DNA of 64,000 nucleotides from positions 1,302,001 to 1,366,000 of the forward strand of contig OZ037854.1 of NCBI GenBank assembly GCA_964035575.1, in the 5' to 3' direction. Below are positions 54,383-64,000 of this stretch, piece after piece. How positions within the stretch are numbered: the first letter of the stretch is position 1; the number at the start of each line of letters is the position of its first letter. The position numbers and the translations under genes were made by a program. A model generated the notes under the pieces. The model worked only from the letters and a program-made list of their open reading frames with translations, ran no database searches and was not told the origin of the DNA. The DNA is from Rhynchopus sp. YZ270_cl-10 (lineage: Eukaryota > Euglenozoa > Diplonemea > Diplonemida > Diplonemidae).

Positions 54383-56070
54383 TTTTTTACTTTTATTTTA
54401 TTTCTCTTTCTTGTGTGTTTGCTGAGGTTTTCTATCTGATACACAGACAGGATGTGTTGGTATTTGTTTGGATTGGTAGCAATTATTGCACGGAATACTT
54501 TACGTATACACGGCAGCCATCAAGACCAAGACTCTTTAGGTTACTCTTCCTCCTGGTGATCAGACATTACATCCAGTAAGGACAGAGAAAGGAATAAGAA
54601 AAAAGAAAAAAAAAAACTTTTGTATTTTGTGTATTCCCGAAACAAAAAACTGAAGTAGAAGGTACCAAATGTTCACACGAACATCGGTTTCACGATATTC
54701 ACCCACCATTTAAAGGGAAATCACTGAAGATGTCCACCCTTTTGAATACAACTGTATGATTCTTAGGACTGAAACAGGGTTAATATCAGAAACCAATCTA
54801 CTGAAGTTTCAACTTGTGCACGAAGCATTTTACTTTTCTTTTCTACGTTTTGCAAATCACACAACATAAAAAGAAAGATGGGACCATTTTTGTTGATCCC
54901 TCACCATATACTATCAATTTATTGATTGCATATGATGAAAATACTTTTTATTTACAAGTGCCTCCAGACATGCTGTGAAAAACTGAGCCTCGCTTAGAGT
55001 ATGTTGCGGAATGGTCTCTAGTACATTAGCCCTAAAAAGCTAAACACATAGTGCAAACTAGTTTATATTTATAGATATATTCTACTGCTGCACTATGCTT
55101 TGTTTACTCATAATTACAAAGGAGTTAACAGAAAGTCGAAGCACACAATACAGCTGTCCTGTGAACTTCGCACTACACCCCACCCCCTCCCTACCTCTTT
55201 GAAACAGTCAAAAAAGAAATCAAAATTAAAAAAAAAAAAAAAAAAACAGCAGAAAAAGAGACCAAAAAAAAAATGATATAATAACAAGGGAGAGCAAGTA
55301 GGTTATTTAAAGTAGGTTGACGACACCGAAACCCCAATAAAAAAAATGTGTCCGTTTATGGTGTCAACGTTAAAGACTACCAGAAGCAGCTCAGTGCATT
55401 CTGAAAAAAATAAGCGAGCGATTCTAGGCTATATATGTTCATGAAGCCAATGAATCTAGATAAAGGTCCTATTTCAAAGAATTCCCACAAACAAACACCA
55501 CTTTTATTTTTACTTTTTTTTCAACAAACCAAATAAAAAGAAAAAAAAACTCTTTTTCACCACTGGAAGGGACTAGACCTCGTACTTGACCCTTTCAGTG
55601 AGACGTCAGACCAATGTATTACATTGCCACACCCTGGGTAAGCTGTGCAGTCTGTAGGCCTACTACAAAAACCGCAAAACTTTGGAAAAAAAAAAAGAAC
55701 GAAGATAATAGGTATATCGCAGTAGTAATTTGGTCGTGGTTTACCAATGGTAATGTCCACGACGCAGTTTATATGGTTGTACTCAACGCGTACTATGTCA
55801 CTAGTGATGAGTATTTTTCTCGCAGGAGCGATTTGGTCTTGGTGGGCATCTTAGCTTTCCCATTTTTAAAGGGACAATAGCCTTGAGACTAAGACTCCAG
55901 GACACATATTAAATTGTTTGCAATGCACGTTTTGCTATCTCTTTGTACTACTCTAGTCTTTGTGTAGGTGTTTCAATACAATGGACAATGGATGATTAAA
56001 CTGGTTTTAATCATTGCTTGGACGGCGAACTACTAAGTCCAGAAAATTCAGTATGTTTTTCACTTTTCTA
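54383..56070 (+). repeat. 1688-bp tandem unit, copy 1 (intact, holds the empty site)
   Basis: It begins TTTTTTACTTTTATTTTATT and repeats with a period of 1688 bp at 56071 and again at 63309. Copies differ by only a base or two, mainly in an A run near 55230. The unit is AT-rich and non-coding; open frames in it are under 90 codons and lack domains. A TTGACGACACC...GGTGTCAA stem lies near 55317-55366. The sequence ACTCTTTTTCACCACTGG at about 55550-55567 is the uninterrupted target of the retrotransposon found in copy 2. Confidence 0.9.
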
Positions 56071-57244
56071 TTTTTTACTTTTATTTTATTTCTCTTTCTT
56101 GTGTGTTTGCTGAGGTTTTCTATCTGATACACAGACAGGATGTGTTGGTATTTGTTTGGATTGGTAGCAATTATTGCACGGAATACTTTACGTATACACG
56201 GCAGCCATCAAGACCAAGACTCTTTAGGTTACTCTTCCTCCTGGTGATCAGACATTACATCCAGTAAGGACAGAGAAAGGAATAAGAAAAAAGAAAAAAA
56301 AAAACTTTTGTATTTTGTGTATTCCCGAAACAAAAAACTGAAGTAGAAGGTACCAAATGTTCACACGAACATCGGTTTCACGATATTCACCCACCATTTA
56401 AAGGGAAATCACTGAAGATGTCCACCCTTTTGAATACAACTGTATGATTCTTAGGACTGAAACAGGGTTAATATCAGAAACCAATCTACTGAAGTTTCAA
56501 CTTGTGCACGAAGCATTTTACTTTTCTTTTCTACGTTTTGCAAATCACACAACATAAAAAGAAAGATGGGACCATTTTTGTTGATCCCTCACCATATACT
56601 ATCAATTTATTGATTGCATATGATGAAAATACTTTTTATTTACAAGTGCCTCCAGACATGCTGTGAAAAACTGAGCCTCGCTTAGAGTATGTTGCGGAAT
56701 GGTCTCTAGTACATTAGCCCTAAAAAGCTAAACACATAGTGCAAACTAGTTTATATTTATAGATATATTCTACTGCTGCACTATGCTTTGTTTACTCATA
56801 ATTACAAAGGAGTTAACAGAAAGTCGAAGCACACAATACAGCTGTCCTGTGAACTTCGCACTACACCCCACCCCCTCCCTACCTCTTTGAAACAGTCAAA
56901 AAAGAAATCAAAATTAAAAAAAAAAAAAAAAAACAGCAGAAAAAGAGACCAAAAAAAAAATGATATAATAACAAGGGAGAGCAAGTAGGTTATTTAAAGT
57001 AGGTTGACGACACCGAAACCCCAATAAAAAAAATGTGTCCGTTTATGGTGTCAACGTTAAAGACTACCAGAAGCAGCTCAGTGCATTCTGAAAAAAATAA
57101 GCGAGCGATTCTAGGCTATATATGTTCATGAAGCCAATGAATCTAGATAAAGGTCCTATTTCAAAGAATTCCCACAAACAAACACCACTTTTATTTTTAC
57201 TTTTTTTTCAACAAACCAAATAAAAAGAAAAAAAAACTCTTTTT
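56071..57244 (+). repeat. 1688-bp tandem unit, copy 2, left part
   Basis: Matches 54383-55557 and stops where the retrotransposon begins. The unit resumes at 62796. Confidence 0.9.
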
Positions 57245-57480
57245 GTATACAACAGACGAAGCGGTACGCGTACGGTTGTAAAGAAATAATACAGACCGAA
57301 ATGTTTGGGCGTCTTCGGTTCGAATGATTGGAATTGTGTGTGTAGTTCAGACATAAATACTGGCTCTTCTATCTTGTTCCTTTATTCATTGTTTTCCTTT
57401 CATTGCCCTTTGCTTGTGCTCCCCGACTCCAATTCAACCAACACTTACAGAGGGGGGTCAAAAAGTTATTAGCGTTTTTC

Positions 57481-57484
<4 letters not shown>
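57245..57484 (+). repeat. YR element split repeat A1
   Basis: 240 bp, starts GTATACAACAGACGAAGCGG; contains a GTACGCGTAC palindrome within an ACAAC...GTTGT stem. It is followed by an A run of about 30 bases that reaches the gag start codon. Confidence 0.9.
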
Positions 57485-57515
<31 letters not shown>

Positions 57516-57518
<3 letters not shown>

Positions 57519-59120
57519 CCGTTTGAGGGCAGATCCAGAGACACTTTTGTTTTGGATGAGGTGGACTGGGTGAGCGCTAGACCTTTGCCTATTCCGGCGC
57601 AGCCCGCTCTCCTTCAACATGGTTGCGTCTTCCCCTCATGCCCCGTCGCACATACCTCGCAGTATTGCTGGATCTGCGGATACGGCGCCCATCAGCAGTG
57701 TGTCAAGGATAAGCTCCCCACGCAAGCCATCGCCGCCGCTTTTCTCGTCAATTACCACACCGGTGAGTTTACCTGCCCTGTATGCGCCTGGGTGGACGAG
57801 GAGCCGGCCGATGTAGACCCTGTTGCGAACCTGCCTCAGCCGCCACTACACCAGGATCCTGAGCCTATTCCGCAGGGGGACCCGATTCAGGACCAGCCGC
57901 AGCCTCAGTTGGCACAGCTCATTGCACAGCTCATCGCACAGCAGCAGGACCAGCCGCCACCGCAGCTACCCGTACCGCAGGAACAGCAGCAGCCAGGGCA
58001 CGTGGCGCAGCATCCGCAGCCGCCTGTGCTCCCGGCGCAGCATCCCGTACATCAAAACCAGCAGCAGCCAGGGCACGTGGCGCAGCATCAGCAGCCGCCT
58101 GTGCTCCCGGCGCAGCATCCCGTACATCAGAACCAGCAGCAGCCAGGGCACGTGGCGCAGCATCCGCAGCCGCCTGTGTTCCCGGCGCAGCTCCCAGGAC
58201 AGCCGAATCAGCAGCCGCCTCCGCAGATGGCGCAGCTTCCTGCCCAAGGTCTCGCGCAGGCCATCGCGCAGCTACTCGGGCCTCACGCGGCCCCCCCGCC
58301 GGGTCCGCAGCAGCAGCAGCAGCAGCAGCAGCAGCCGGCACAGCTGATCGCGCAGCTCCTGGCCCTACCGGCCCAACAGCCCCCTCCTGCCCAGCAAGCC
58401 CAGCCGCCGGCCCCGGGCGCGGCTCAGCAGCAGGGGGTCCCTCAGCAGGCGCAAGCCGTGCCCCAGCTTGATGCGCTGGCGCCGATCCTGCAGCAACTCT
58501 TGGCTCCGCAGCTGGCCCTACAAAACGTCATCCGGGACGTGGCCCAGCTGCGGAGCCAAGCCGGTATGGCCCTCCCCCACAATTTTAACCCCTTTTGTGC
58601 CATTGATTGGCGTCCCTTCCTCCACAACCCACAGAAGATCGACGTACTTCGCTGGAAGCTGAAGGAGGAAGGCGGCGCACCCGCGGTTGCCTTGCGCTCC
58701 CTCCCTGCCGCCGCTAGCGCAGAAGATTGTGCCCTCGCACAAGCGCACGACAGAGTGCACGCCACTCTCTCGGGAATGCGCCGCGAGGACCCCCCCGCCA
58801 ACGACGACCGCTTGTCCGACCTCCACCAACTGCTCACTTGGGCATATCGGTGTTTGTTGGTCAAGAAGTATGATCTCGCAACGGGACATGCTTACCTTGT
58901 GCTGGCACTCGAGAAGGATTGGCAATCCTTTTCGAAGGGCCACCAGGCACGCTACTCCGACCAGGCCATACGGACTGGGAAGGACGCGGCCCTGGATCGC
59001 AAGGACCGGTTTCGAGGGTCGCGGGGGTCGGGGAACAAGCGAGAGAGGGATACCGATAGGGAGCAGGGAAAGGGGGGGAAGCAGGGGGGGAAGCAGGGGA
59101 CAAAACCTGCGACGCAATGA
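57516..59120 (+). CDS. gag-like ORF of the YR element
   Basis: 535 codons from the ATG that ends the A run. Near the N-terminus is a cysteine/histidine cluster (CVFPSCPVAHTSQYCWICG, then CPVCAW) of zinc-finger type. The middle is very rich in Pro, Gln and Ala with tandem QQQPGHVAQHPQPPVLPAQ-like repeats, and the C-terminus is basic and Gly-rich, suitable for RNA binding. Position first in the element supports a structural protein. Confidence 0.7.
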
Positions 59121-59225
59121 CTAGGGTCCGCTCTTCCGAGCAACTCTCATCAAGATTCTTTTTACTCTCACCTTCTTTTTCCCCCCCCCTCCAAGTGGGG
59201 ACGTTCCCGTCAGGTAGTAGCGTCT

Positions 59226-60110
59226 TTGGGAACTTTTCAGAGGGAACAGATCGAGGCCTCTCTCAGGGAAACCCTCGTTCAGTCCCTCGCCCCGTCCACC
59301 CAGTCCTCGATGCAGAGTGTTTTACGCACATACCTGCAATTCAAGGAAAACTGGGAGTGGGCGACGGGCCAGTCCCTGGAACACGCGGTGGCGGTACTCT
59401 TGTTTGCAGAAAAGAAGCGGGGAGAGGGGGCAAAAAAGTCCACAGTCCTTCAGTATACCATGTCCCTAGCGGGTGCACTGAAGAGGCTGGATGGAGACCT
59501 GATTTCCCACTCCCAGCTCGTACAAGATTATCGCCAGGCCCTCAAAAGAGGCGGCGCATTGCTCTCGGAGCGCCAGGCGAAACCTGCCCTGTTTTCACAG
59601 GTGCAGACAGTTCTGGATCGGCTTCCGATGGGGGTGCTCCGTCTCGCCATTGCTTTGTGTTGGGCGGGGGCGGCTCGTGCGTCGGACGTGCTGCGCTTGA
59701 GAAGGTCGGAGCTAGTGATTCGGTCGGACTCGTCGATCCAGGTGCACTGGACAAAGACGAAGTCCGATCCTTATCAACTAGGTCGCTTCTCGGGAGTGGT
59801 GCTCCGTCCTCAAGAGACCCGTCTTCTTTTTGTTCACCTCTCCTCCCTCACCCCCCAACAACAACTTTTCCCTTTTTCTCTAACGACAAAGGTCATCTCG
59901 GACGAGTTGAAGAAGACCTGCCCGGCGCTCACGTCCCACTCTCTCAGAAGGGGGGCGGTGCAGCACCTGGTGGGCCGGAATGTGGACCTCGAGATGATTC
60001 GCCAGCTCACCCGTCACGCGGACGTGAACTCCGTCGTGCGTTATGCGCACGAGGCGGGGGGTTCGGTCGCGGCGAGTTCGGCGGAAACATCGCGACTCCT
60101 CCTATCCTAA
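59226..60110 (+). CDS. tyrosine recombinase ORF of the YR element
   Basis: 294 codons with the pattern of the tyrosine recombinase/phage integrase family: an Arg block (CWAGAARASDVLRLRRSEL), a HSLRRGAVQHLV block, and a terminal HADVNSVVRYAH block with the expected Tyr. The enzyme joins circular cDNA to the target, which fits the absence of a target duplication. Confidence 0.85.
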   Translation: MGTFQREQIEASLRETLVQSLAPSTQSSMQSVLRTYLQFKENWEWATGQSLEHAVAVLLFAEKKRGEGAKKSTVLQYTMSLAGALKRLDGDLISHSQLVQDYRQALKRGGALLSERQAKPALFSQVQTVLDRLPMGVLRLAIALCWAGAARASDVLRLRRSELVIRSDSSIQVHWTKTKSDPYQLGRFSGVVLRPQETRLLFVHLSSLTPQQQLFPFSLTTKVISDELKKTCPALTSHSLRRGAVQHLVGRNVDLEMIRQLTRHADVNSVVRYAHEAGGSVAASSAETSRLLLS

Positions 60111-60524
60111 ATCCCGCTTTCCCCTCCCCTTTATTTACACCGTGTTCTCAAAGCTTGTTTACTAATCCTTCTTTTTATTCTGCTCCATTTTCTCCTTCCC
60201 CCCCTCCCTTTTCTGTGTCTACGTGTGAGGAAGAAGACTACGGGCCGGGCCTCGACTCGCTATATGATTCTGTTTGTGTGGTTAAGATTCATAAGTCGAG
60301 TGTCAGGGCCCCGGCTGTGGTTAGCCTTTCTGAGAAGCTTGCACCCATTTGTTCCTCCTTTCTGCATTTGGATAGAGTGAAAGAACTGGACAGAGAAGGT
60401 GAGCTCAAAGGGATTTTAGATCTTATTACTGATCCCAAATGTTTTTACTCAGCCTTCAGACCGGGGTCTCTGGACCTCATTTTTTTCCAACCCCAGTGTT
60501 TTTTCGTCGTCTATCTCCAGAAAC

Positions 60525-61841
60525 ATGGCACACCATCTGGACAGGTTATTGGAATACGGGGTTGTTAAACGTGTGTCAGCTCGTCAAACAGTGGTATTGC
60601 ACGCATTCACCGTACCTAAGAAATCTGCGGGTGTTCGTTTTGTCGCAGATGGGCGTAAATTGAATAAGTTAATGTACCGGCCTCCTGAGATGCTTCTTCC
60701 GAAGATACCTCAGGTGATCGACAGAGTTCTGGAGTCTTCCTGGGCAGTACTTGCGGACGGCAAAAGTTGGTTTTACCAATTTGGCCTACACGAGGAAATC
60801 CAGGCTTTTTTCGGTATCAATCTGGGTCATCAGAGAGGAGATTTCATCCAAACCAGACTCATTGCTATGTGCATGGGGTGGTCTTTCGCACCTTGTATTG
60901 CTCACCGCACTGCGAGGGTGCTCCTCCCTGATGACTCGGGTGTTACCTGGGTGGACAACTTCATTGTTTTAGATAAGTCTCGCGAGGCTGTTACTTTTTC
61001 GTTTTCTCAGTTTTTAGCACGTTGTAAACACGTGAATGCTGTGCTAAACTTAGAAGATGAGTTTTACGGTGAACCGTTGCAAGTTTTTTGTGCCTTAGGA
61101 ATTGAGTTTGATTTGGTGAATCACCGTTTTCGCGCTGAGCACAAGTGGGTCACCAAGTTGTTAAACTGTGAGGAATGGGAAAAGGTCAAGTCAAATTCTT
61201 GCACTATTCGCCAATTTTTCAAAGTTTTTGGTTCTTTGGTGTGGAACTCTTATTCTGTTCGTTCACCCCTTTGCTACCTTCCATCTTCCCTTTCTTTTAT
61301 CCGTGATGTGGCGCGGACCACTACCCAGTCACCCGAGGCGTGGGACTTACCCCTCGATGTCAGGAGCTCTACCCTCGCCGAGCTCTCACTCCGTATGAGC
61401 GAAGTAGAGGTGAACAATTGGCAAGGGAAGCGTCCGACACAGGAGGTAACTGTGTGGTCTGATGCGTCTCAGGAAGGGTGGGCGGCGGTTTTCGAAGGTG
61501 AGAAGGAAACGGTCGCTCAGGGTCTGTTTACAGAGAACCCCGAGTGGCATATTTATATTAAAGAAATTTTTGCGGCGGCTAAAGCCATCCAACTTACCGC
61601 TTCCATGTTTAATAATAAAAAAGTTTTGTTGATGGTTGACAACATGGCTGCTGTGTACAGCATTCAACGGGGCCATTCGTCCAACTTCATCTCAAATACA
61701 CTCTTGGCCAAATTATTTCGAATCGCTGAAGAAGCGAATTTGTATATCGTGTGCACTTGGGTATCTACTCTGGTTCAGAAGGCGGATCCCTTTTCACGGG
61801 ATTCGAAAGCCAAGGATCCTATTTTATTGGATGAGTTGTAA
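60525..61841 (+). CDS. reverse transcriptase / RNase H ORF of the YR element
   Basis: 438 codons. The RT part includes FVADGRKLNK, the LADGKSWFYQFGLHEE block, RLIAMCMGWSFAPCIAHR and WVDNFIVL. After about residue 290 an RNase H part follows with TVWSDASQEGWAAVF, an EIFAAAKAIQ helix and LLMVDNMAAVYSI. This RT type is the one found in DIRS/Ngaro/VIPER elements. Confidence 0.85.
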   Translation: MAHHLDRLLEYGVVKRVSARQTVVLHAFTVPKKSAGVRFVADGRKLNKLMYRPPEMLLPKIPQVIDRVLESSWAVLADGKSWFYQFGLHEEIQAFFGINLGHQRGDFIQTRLIAMCMGWSFAPCIAHRTARVLLPDDSGVTWVDNFIVLDKSREAVTFSFSQFLARCKHVNAVLNLEDEFYGEPLQVFCALGIEFDLVNHRFRAEHKWVTKLLNCEEWEKVKSNSCTIRQFFKVFGSLVWNSYSVRSPLCYLPSSLSFIRDVARTTTQSPEAWDLPLDVRSSTLAELSLRMSEVEVNNWQGKRPTQEVTVWSDASQEGWAAVFEGEKETVAQGLFTENPEWHIYIKEIFAAAKAIQLTASMFNNKKVLLMVDNMAAVYSIQRGHSSNFISNTLLAKLFRIAEEANLYIVCTWVSTLVQKADPFSRDSKAKDPILLDEL

Positions 61842-62025
61842 TTCTTTTTACGGACTGGTTGGTCTTTATTTGTATAACAGTTTCGCACCGTTTTGTATCT
61901 CCACCTTAATTCTTCTAATTCGTTTCGTCTATTCCCGTTAAATTTGTTGTGGGAACTTGTCTGTAAGAATTGTTTTTATGTTTATCTGTTCGCGTGGCGT
62001 CCCTCAGGGTCCTTAGGGTCCTGGA

Positions 62026-62088
62026 GGATGCGTCCAATGAAAATCACGTCGTGTAGAAGAGTTCAAGAATGTAGGTTTTATTATTTTT
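62026..62088 (+). repeat. YR element split repeat B1
   Basis: 63 bp, GGATGCGTCCAATG to TTATTATTTTT, identical by eye to 62733-62795 and abutting A2 at GTATAC. Confidence 0.9.
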
Positions 62089-62330
62089 GTATACAACAGA
62101 CGAAGCGGTACGCGTACGGTTGTAAAGAAATAATACAGACCGAAATGTTTGGGCGTCTTCGGTTCGAATGATTGGAATTGTGTGTGTAGTTCAGACATAA
62201 ATACTGGCTCTTCTATCTTGTTCTTTTATTCATTGTTTTCCTTTCATTGCCCTTTGCTTGTGCTCCCCGACTCCAATTCAACCAACACTTACAGAGGGGG
62301 GTCAAAAAGTTATTAGCGTTTTTCATTTAA
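62089..62330 (+). repeat. YR element split repeat A2
   Basis: Matches A1 with a single visible base difference (near 62224) and likewise ends in an A run. Confidence 0.9.
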
Positions 62331-62732
62331 AAAAAAAAAAAAAAAAAAGAAAGAAGGAAAAGAGATAATTGGCGTTATTGTTGTTATTGGGATTTACAGT
62401 CTCACATTGTCTTTTTCGTTCGTTGTTCTATTTAGACACGTTGGGCCTCATGCGCCTGCACTGTTCGATGCTAGTATGTAAGCACAGAGCACCTAGGGTC
62501 TGACTATTACGCGCAGTACCGTCGAGGGACGTACTGTTGCAACGAACTTCACACCATTTCTCCGACTGTTTAGGTAGCCGCTTACATACAGCTCACAGGC
62601 GTCGCATCTGGGCAGTTTTTCACGTGGCGTTCGCCCTCACTCTTTGTCTTCCGACTCAGCAGCCATGGCGCGGGTCGTTTTACGAATTTTGAGGGAATAA
62701 GCTACAGTTTTGTTGAATTGAATTGGAGAAGG
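62331..62732. other. spacer between A2 and B2 of the YR element
   Basis: About 400 bases with no open frame of note. It is part of the element because it lies between the terminal repeat halves and is absent from the empty site. Confidence 0.7.
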
Positions 62733-62795
62733 GGATGCGTCCAATGAAAATCACGTCGTGTAGAAGAGTTCAAGAATGTAGGTTTTATTATTTTT
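62733..62795 (+). repeat. YR element split repeat B2 (right end)
   Basis: Copy of B1; ends in five T directly before CACCACTGGAAGG of the satellite. Confidence 0.9.
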
Positions 62796-63308
62796 CACCA
62801 CTGGAAGGGACTAGACCTCGTACTTGACCCTTTCAGTGAGACGTCAGACCAATGTATTACATTGCCACACCCTGGGTAAGCTGTGCAGTCTGTAGGCCTA
62901 CTACAAAAACCGCAAAACTTTGGAAAAAAAAAAAGAACGAAGATAATAGGTATATCGCAGTAGTAATTTGGTCGTGGTTTACCAATGGTAATGTCCACGA
63001 CGCAGTTTATATGGTTGTACTCAACGCGTACTATGTCACTAGTGATGAGTATTTTTCTCGCAGGAGCGATTTGGTCTTGGTGGGCATCTTAGCTTTCCCA
63101 TTTTTAAAGGGACAATAGCCTTGAGACTAAGACTCCAGGACACATATTAAATTGTTTGCAATGCACGTTTTGCTATCTCTTTGTACTACTCTAGTCTTTG
63201 TGTAGGTGTTTCAATACAATGGACAATGGATGATTAAACTGGTTTTAATCATTGCTTGGACGGCGAACTACTAAGTCCAGAAAATTCAGTATGTTTTTCA
63301 CTTTTCTA
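62796..63308 (+). repeat. 1688-bp tandem unit, copy 2, right part
   Basis: Continues the satellite unit exactly from the base after the empty-site joint (matches 55558-56070). Confidence 0.9.
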
Positions 63309-64000
63309 TTTTTTACTTTTATTTTATTTCTCTTTCTTGTGTGTTTGCTGAGGTTTTCTATCTGATACACAGACAGGATGTGTTGGTATTTGTTTGGATT
63401 GGTAGCAATTATTGCACGGAATACTTTACGTATACACGGCAGCCATCAAGACCAAGACTCTTTAGGTTACTCTTCCTCCTGGTGATCAGACATTACATCC
63501 AGTAAGGACAGAGAAAGGAATAAGAAAAAAGAAAAAAAAAAACTTTTGTATTTTGTGTATTCCCGAAACAAAAAACTGAAGTAGAAGGTACCAAATGTTC
63601 ACACGAACATCGGTTTCACGATATTCACCCACCATTTAAAGGGAAATCACTGAAGATGTCCACCCTTTTGAATACAACTGTATGATTCTTAGGACTGAAA
63701 CAGGGTTAATATCAGAAACCAATCTACTGAAGTTTCAACTTGTGCACGAAGCATTTTACTTTTCTTTTCTACGTTTTGCAAATCACACAACATAAAAAGA
63801 AAGATGGGACCATTTTTGTTGATCCCTCACCATATACTATCAATTTATTGATTGCATATGATGAAAATACTTTTTATTTACAAGTGCCTCCAGACATGCT
63901 GTGAAAAACTGAGCCTCGCTTAGAGTATGTTGCGGAATGGTCTCTAGTACATTAGCCCTAAAAAGCTAAACACATAGTGCAAACTAGTTTATATTTATAG
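63309..64000 (+). repeat. 1688-bp tandem unit, copy 3, runs off the window
   Basis: Matches 54383-55074 and 56071-56762. The array probably continues beyond the window. Confidence 0.9.

Larger units (their letters stand above)
57245..62795 (+). mobile_element. tyrosine-recombinase (YR) retrotransposon, DIRS/Ngaro/VIPER-like, looks whole
   Basis: A 5551-bp element inserted in a tandem-satellite unit. Order: repeat A1 (57245-57484), gag-like ORF, YR ORF, RT/RNase H ORF, repeat B1 (62026-62088), repeat A2 (62089-62330), a roughly 400-bp spacer, and repeat B2 (62733-62795). Split direct repeats of the type A1-ORFs-B1-A2-B2 are diagnostic of Ngaro/PAT/VIPER-type YR elements, and the gag-YR-RT/RH order is the one known from VIPER. 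A1 and A2 differ at about one base in 240 and B1 and B2 appear identical, so the insertion is young. There is no target duplication; the joint lies in a run of five T shared by target and element end. All three main frames are open by eye. Confidence 0.88.

Noticed and set aside
54193-54579. 128-codon frame at the start of the tandem array
   Set aside because: It spans the array boundary, so half of it is satellite sequence; no domain.
55557-55880. 67- and 88-codon frames repeated in each satellite unit (also 62795-63118)
   Set aside because: Overlapping on opposite strands, composition of random AT-rich DNA, no start context; identity between copies reflects the array, not coding constraint.
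54383-57244. Satellite unit considered as spliced-leader or 5S RNA gene array, given the VIPER-like element
   Set aside because: I found no spliced-leader-like exon followed by GT, no Sm-type site and no 5S internal promoter; a covariance scan would be needed to exclude small RNAs.
57319-57330. GGTTCGAATGA resembling a tRNA B box (also in A2)
   Set aside because: No A box at the right distance and no cloverleaf; it belongs to the retrotransposon repeat.

Overview
This window is nuclear DNA from a unicellular eukaryote that I cannot place further. Coding regions are GC-rich and sit in AT-rich intergenic DNA full of long A and T runs. Genes have GT-AG introns, most of them tiny (49-59 nt), AATAAA signals after the stops, and in one family a clear TATA box. 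Every gene I can support lies on the + strand. Nothing looks bacterial: there are no operons, Shine-Dalgarno sites or CRISPR arrays.

Layout. 1-7068 is gene-free and repeat-rich: a 112-bp palindrome, a small inverted-repeat MITE, and a 2.3-kb foldback structure built of several short self-complementary satellites. 7069-9047 encodes a WD40-repeat protein whose intron is almost entirely a (TTCAC)n array. 10085-12488 is the first of four members of a P-loop NTPase plus nuclease-like family resembling the Crinkler/RHS ('CR') effectors known across eukaryotes. 12489-15593 is intergenic and holds a 57-copy 9-bp minisatellite. Four ordinary cellular genes follow: a small Cys-rich membrane protein (15594-16262), a triose-phosphate-transporter family carrier with a repeat-filled intron (17049-18358), a possible FAM227-like protein (19574-22036), and a giant VPS13 lipid-transfer protein with two C-terminal dysferlin-type domains (22224-35953).

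36.3-49.4 kb is a cluster of three more CR-like copies in direct orientation. They share promoter cassettes and 3' flanks, and show duplication at the level of whole genes, NTPase modules, a 30-residue segment and an exon piece. These three copies look decayed. A Golgi-type PC-esterase gene (49610-50710) and a 1.2-kb, 13-bp minisatellite follow.

From 54383 to the window end is a tandem array with a 1688-bp unit (about 2.4 units visible). One unit is interrupted by a 5551-bp tyrosine-recombinase retrotransposon (gag, YR, RT/RNase H) with split direct repeats, A1-ORFs-B1-A2-B2. The neighbouring unit preserves the exact empty site. The element looks whole and young.

The most interesting parts are the CR-like cluster with nested duplications and a conserved micro-intron, the YR element caught beside its own empty target, and the foldback structure made of palindromic satellites. 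No database search was possible; family names rest on motifs read from the translated sequence.
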